The notes under the pieces are model-generated. The model saw only the letters and a program-made list of their open reading frames with translations, was not told where the DNA came from and searched no databases. A stretch of 64,000 nucleotides of DNA from Vagococcus entomophilus (lineage in GTDB: Bacteria > Bacillota > Bacilli > Lactobacillales > Vagococcaceae). The DNA lies in the NCBI RefSeq assembly GCF_003987595.1, contig NZ_NGJZ01000005.1, positions 42,962-106,961 on the forward strand. The letters are read 5' to 3'. The position numbers and the translations under genes are program-made. Shown here piece after piece: positions 61,153 through 64,000 of this stretch. Position 1 is the first letter of the stretch; every line of letters begins with the position of its first letter.

Positions 61153-62641
61153 TGAACAATATCTTGATAATAGTGTAGAACAGGGTATTGCATCGTATGT
61201 TGATTACCTTAACAATATTAGGCTATCGGATTTATTAAAGTCTTTAGATGAAATCCTTTCGACTGAAACAGATAAACTATCGGATTTAGCTACTAGGTCA
61301 GCTAATGCATTATCAAATCTTGATTTAGCAAATTTAGAAATTGAAAATTTGATAAATACTAATCGTGGTGGAAAAACTGGAGTGCATGGATTCATAGCAG
61401 AATTTGCTGAAACTGGAATTAGGAATGCAAGAGATGCTTTTCAAGGGCTGAAAAAAAGTGTGGTTTTACTGAATGATAATGGACTAGCAGATATATTACT
61501 TCAAAGTAAAGAAGTTCAGATGAAATTTTACGCAAATATCCTAGAAGAAATAAGACAGGCTTCTATTTATTATAAAATGAGCATGATGTTTCCAAAGGAT
61601 CATGTAAAAGTTATTGAAAAAATCATGAGTGGTGCTAAAATAGTTGAACATAAAGGGAATAAGCTATCGATTTCCAAAATCAATAATATTAGAAAAGCAA
61701 TTGAAGATGAAAGTGCAGTGCGCGGAGTTTCATACGATGAATGGCTGAAATCATCTGTGCTAAAATATCACGAGGTCCAAAAAGCAACGATTGACCAAAC
61801 TTTATCAGGGGAAGTCAATGATATAAATAGGCAAACGTCCGAGCAACAAGCTGATATTAAAAAACAAGCAAAAAATGATAGATTAGTTGCTAATCAAAAA
61901 GCACAACCAAATTTCGGTGAAGCATCAAAAGTTGCTGGAATTGGAACTGCGGTTCAAGGTGGATTGAATCTAGGAATATTTGTTTATGACAAGCATAAAA
62001 ATGGAAAAGAAGTCTGGAATTTTGATTCTGACGATTGGAAACAGTGTGGGGTTACTACTGCAAACGGAGCTATTAAAGGTGGAATTTCTGGCTATGCTAT
62101 TTATGGCTTAACGAACGTGTGTCATTTAGCGGCACCAAGTGCGGGAGCAATTACATCTGGAACATTTGGATTAAGCAGTGCGATAGTAAAGTATCGAAGA
62201 GGTGATGTTGATACGGATGGGTTTATTGACTTAGTGATTTTAAATGCTGTTGATGCAACCGGTGCTGCAATCGGAGCAGCAATTGGTCAAACGATAATTC
62301 CTATTCCAGTTGTAGGCGCTTTAGTTGGTTCAATAGTTACTGCTACTGCTCTCAATTTAGGGAAAGGAATTCTCAACAAACATGAGATTGAAGTTATCAA
62401 TCGATATCAAGAAAAAATCAAGGCGTATGTTAGTAAGCTAGATAAAGAATACCAAATAAAATTAAATGAACTGATGAGGAAATATCGTAAACTTGGAGAA
62501 CTTCAAAAATATTCGTTTAACCTTGATATCAACATCCAGTTGAGTTTTGCTTCTTCTATTGATATAGCAAGGTTGGTAGGAGTATCAGAGAAAGAAATTC
62601 TCAAAAATCAAGATGAGATTGATAATTATTTTATTAGTTGA
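61145..62641 (+). CDS. Accessory protein B: partner of protein A with HGFIAE motif and hydrophobic C-terminal half
   Basis: The 498-residue protein has no signal peptide. Residues 1-75 are helical. Residues 76-155 carry a compact motif series: GGKTGVHGFIAEFAETGIRNAR, LNDNGLADILLQ, EVQMKFYANI and PKDHVKVIEKI. Residues 205-255 are charged helix. Residues 262-410 hold several Gly-rich hydrophobic segments (AIKGGISGYAIYG, AIGAAIGQTIIPIPVVGALVG). A charged helix closes the protein. I cannot assign a function. AAGGAG lies ten bases before its ATG, inside gene A. The stop codon falls in the right-hand rlmD repeat. Confidence 0.8.
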   Translation: MLNEQYLDNSVEQGIASYVDYLNNIRLSDLLKSLDEILSTETDKLSDLATRSANALSNLDLANLEIENLINTNRGGKTGVHGFIAEFAETGIRNARDAFQGLKKSVVLLNDNGLADILLQSKEVQMKFYANILEEIRQASIYYKMSMMFPKDHVKVIEKIMSGAKIVEHKGNKLSISKINNIRKAIEDESAVRGVSYDEWLKSSVLKYHEVQKATIDQTLSGEVNDINRQTSEQQADIKKQAKNDRLVANQKAQPNFGEASKVAGIGTAVQGGLNLGIFVYDKHKNGKEVWNFDSDDWKQCGVTTANGAIKGGISGYAIYGLTNVCHLAAPSAGAITSGTFGLSSAIVKYRRGDVDTDGFIDLVILNAVDATGAAIGAAIGQTIIPIPVVGALVGSIVTATALNLGKGILNKHEIEVINRYQEKIKAYVSKLDKEYQIKLNELMRKYRKLGELQKYSFNLDINIQLSFASSIDIARLVGVSEKEILKNQDEIDNYFIS

Positions 62642-62696
62642 TGTGTTCCCAAAAACAATACATGTAGAAAGTGTGACACTGATTACACGGAAATAG
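62637..62696 (+). pseudogene. Second, diverged rlmD 3' end (putative attR)
   Basis: Reads in frame VDVFPKTIHVESVTLITRK followed by a stop, against VDMFPQTAHVESVTLFTRKK in intact rlmD. The substitutions are mostly conservative, so this looks like an rlmD allele end from another strain rather than a copy of the local one. A terminator follows directly, as expected for the ancestral rlmD end. Confidence 0.75.
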
Positions 62697-62697
62697 A

Positions 62698-62741
62698 AAA
62701 AAGAACTTGGAAAAACATTCGTATTTTTCAAGTTCTTTTTG
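62698..62741 (+). terminator. Probable ancestral rlmD terminator
   Basis: AAAAAGAACTTG-G-AAAAA pairs with TTTTTCAAGTTCTTTTT (one bulged G) around CATTCGTA. It now lies after gene B and the rlmD remnant. Confidence 0.8.
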
Positions 62742-62802
62742 TTTAGAATGAGATAAATAAATAATTTTATTGTTAATTTTACTTAAATCAGGAATTCGAT
62801 AA

Positions 62803-62831
62803 TTGATTAATTACTGTAGAAATAGTATGAT
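62803..62831 (+). promoter_or_regulatory. perR promoter
   Basis: TTGATT, 17-nt spacer, TATGAT. The region is AT-rich and could hold a Per box (TTATAATTATTATAA type), but I see no clean copy. Confidence 0.5.
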
Positions 62832-62868
62832 ACTAAGAGAAACTTTAGATTAGAAAGGAGTGAGAACT

Positions 62869-63351
62869 GTGGCAAATCCAATCGTATTAGATGCAATAGA
62901 TAAAATGAAGCACGCTGATATTCGTATTACCCCTCAACGATATGCGATACTAGAATATCTTATCGAAAGCCATAGCCATCCAACTGCGGATGAAATATAC
63001 AAAGCACTCAATAAAAGATTTCCTAACATGAGCGTAGCCACAGTATACAATAATTTAAAACTATTCACTCAAATAGGCTTTGTTCAAGAAATGGTATACG
63101 GTGACTCTTCAAGTCGATTTGATTTTAGTTCAACCAGACACTATCATGCCATCTGTAAGGTTTGTGGGAAAATTGTTGATATTGTGTATCCCGGTCTAGA
63201 AGATGTCGAATCTGCTACCGAAAAGTTGACAGGTTTTGACATTGACGAACACCGTATGGAGCTTTACGGTACATGTCCAGAGTGTTTGGCCAAAGAAAAA
63301 AATCAAGGTAAGACCGATCAAACAAAAGAATTAGAGCTAAAAGGAATATAA
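62869..63351 (+). CDS. perR: Peroxide-responsive repressor PerR (Fur family)
   Basis: The 160-residue regulator has a winged helix ([40 protein letters not shown]). It also has the PerR regulatory metal site ([14 protein letters not shown], supplying Asp and His ligands, with VDI following CKVCGKI) and the structural zinc set CKVC and CPEC. The [12 protein letters not shown] ending is typical of PerR rather than Fur or Zur. The GTG at 62869 is eight bases after AAAGGAG; a GTG at 62860 abuts it. It represses peroxide-defence genes until oxidised at a metal-bound histidine. Confidence 0.9.
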   Translation: MANPIVLDAIDKMKHADIRITPQRYAILEYLIESHSHPTADEIYKALNKRFPNMSVATVYNNLKLFTQIGFVQEMVYGDSSSRFDFSSTRHYHAICKVCGKIVDIVYPGLEDVESATEKLTGFDIDEHRMELYGTCPECLAKEKNQGKTDQTKELELKGI

Positions 63352-63379
63352 GGTAAAAAAGTCCACTGTGGATAAAAGA

Positions 63380-63421
63380 AAAGTGTTTGTTGAGAATTGT
63401 TAGCTCAACAAACACTTTTTT
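63380..63421 (+). terminator. Terminator after perR
   Basis: A perfect 15-bp stem (AAAGTGTTTGTTGAG and complement) around AATTGTTAG with a T run. Confidence 0.9.
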
Positions 63422-63534
63422 AGCGAATATTTTTAAAAATAAGTGAAGAGTTTGGTTGAATACATAACAAAATGCGAATAAATAGAAACATTTTAATAAA
63501 AAAGTTCGATGTAATATTTTTTTGAAATTTATAC

Positions 63535-63563
63535 TTGCATTTTAGAGGAACTCTTGGTATATT
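63535..63563 (+). promoter_or_regulatory. rrn promoter, distal
   Basis: TTGCAT, 17-nt spacer, TATATT, about 375 bp before 16S rRNA. Confidence 0.5.
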
Positions 63564-63627
63564 AATACATGTCGCTAAGACAGCTAAACCTTTTTAAATC
63601 AACGAAAAAAACTTTTTTAGAAAAGTA

Positions 63628-63657
63628 TTGACAAGAACATTCTTGTTATGTTATTCT
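63628..63657 (+). promoter_or_regulatory. rrn P1 promoter
   Basis: Consensus TTGACA with TTATTC after 17 nt (or TATTCT after 18). Confidence 0.6.
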
Positions 63658-63733
63658 ACTAAAGTTGAAAGAAACAACTCGTGCAAACGACTGATTTCAT
63701 TCAAAAAGATTTAAAAAAATATCAAAAAAGAGG

Positions 63734-63762
63734 TTGACAAATATTTCACTTCTTGTTATGAT
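63734..63762 (+). promoter_or_regulatory. rrn P2 promoter
   Basis: Consensus TTGACA, 17-nt spacer, TATGAT. The spacer shares TTCTTGTTATG with P1 just ahead of the -10. The leader downstream (63763-63937) contains the usual CTTTGAAAACTGAACAAAG element and a GTTTTTAC/GTAAAAAC hairpin. Confidence 0.75.
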
Positions 63763-63937
63763 ATATGAGTTGCTAAAACGCAACGAAGTAGACCTTTGAA
63801 AACTGAACAAAGTAAGACAAACCAAATGTGTAGGGCGTTTTTACATCTTGTAAAAACAACAAACATTTTTAATTTTAGTGAAGTCAATTCGCTAGCAAAC
63901 AACAATGAGCTAAATGTCGCAAGACATTATCATAACT

Positions 63938-64000
63938 TTTAATGAGAGTTTGATCCTGGCTCAGGACGAACGCTGGCGGCGTGCCTAATACATGCAAGTC
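63938..64000 (+). rRNA. 16S ribosomal RNA, 5' end (partial)
   Basis: Contains the universal start AGAGTTTGATCCTGGCTCAG from 63945 and the following GACGAACGCTGGCGGC stretch. The 5' end is set seven bases before AGAGTTTG by analogy with E. coli numbering; the gene runs off the window. Confidence 0.97.

Larger units (their letters stand above)
59503..62636. mobile_element. Accessory insertion of about 3.1 kb at the 3' end of rlmD
   Basis: The stretch is bracketed by the true rlmD end and a second, diverged rlmD end. It contains its own terminator, a hairpin, one orphan small ORF, a decayed segment and a two-gene operon. No integrase, excisionase or transposase gene is present, so it is either a remnant, a satellite that relies on another element's recombinase, or the product of homologous allele replacement. 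The neighbours rlmD and perR are housekeeping genes. Confidence 0.6.

Noticed and set aside
59440..62741. Integrase, transposase or IS ends in the rlmD insertion
   Set aside because: All frames of the insert were read; no recombinase-like protein, terminal inverted repeat or short target duplication beyond the rlmD end copy was found.

Overview
The window is chromosomal DNA from a low-GC Gram-positive bacterium of the order Lactobacillales, most likely Enterococcus or a close relative. The signs are strong AGGAGG-type ribosome sites with many TTG and GTG starts, an LPXTG-anchored surface nucleotidase, a CamS-type lipoprotein, a PDH E2 with two lipoyl domains, a NapA-like antiporter and the orders pcrA-ligA-camS-gatCAB-dgkB-rlmD and pdhABCD-(UPF0223)-(IMPase)-typA. 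The genus is an inference; only about 63 bases of 16S rRNA are present.

1-5 kb: a truncated reverse-strand lipoprotein, an ArAE-type membrane protein, a Nudix hydrolase, an unknown gene, two cell-wall hydrolases (VanY-like carboxypeptidase and GH73 glucosaminidase) and a TIM-barrel protein of unknown function. 5-19.5 kb: purines. xpt (salvage) is followed by purEKB and purCSQLFMNHD, the complete de novo route to IMP, ending in a GntR regulator that overlaps purD. PurBox-like sites lie near xpt, purC and guaC. 19.5-26.3 kb: an ABC-2 exporter, GMP reductase, an LPXTG 5'-nucleotidase, and a PadR regulator with a HAAS-domain membrane protein. 26.4-29.3 kb: a vitamin B6 salvage locus (ECF S component, PdxK, divergent MocR-type PdxR). 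29.3-32.5 kb: mgtA behind an M-box Mg2+ riboswitch, an intrinsic terminator and a 33-codon leader ORF.

32.9-42.6 kb: the pyruvate dehydrogenase operon, UPF0223, an inositol monophosphatase-like protein, TypA/BipA and a CPA2 antiporter. 42.7-48.1 kb: the MurNAc recycling operon mupG-murQ-murP with its RpiR regulator, followed by a Tad2/DUF2829 protein and an SDR dehydrogenase. 48.2-59.5 kb: pcrA, ligA, camS, gatCAB, dgkB (with a C-terminal EF-hand-like loop) and rlmD.

59.5-62.7 kb is the one clear accessory insertion. About 3.1 kb sits between the intact 3' end of rlmD and a second, diverged copy of that 3' end (about 60 bp, roughly 88% identical over 57 bp), which is followed by what looks like the original rlmD terminator. 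The insert carries a small orphan ORF, a decayed stretch, and a translationally coupled two-gene operon. Its proteins have long helical ends and glycine/alanine-rich hydrophobic centres, and I cannot assign them to a characterised system. This is the best candidate here for something undescribed. The window closes with perR and a three-promoter rrn leader running into the first bases of 16S rRNA.

No tRNA, CRISPR array, insertion sequence, integrase or transposase was found.
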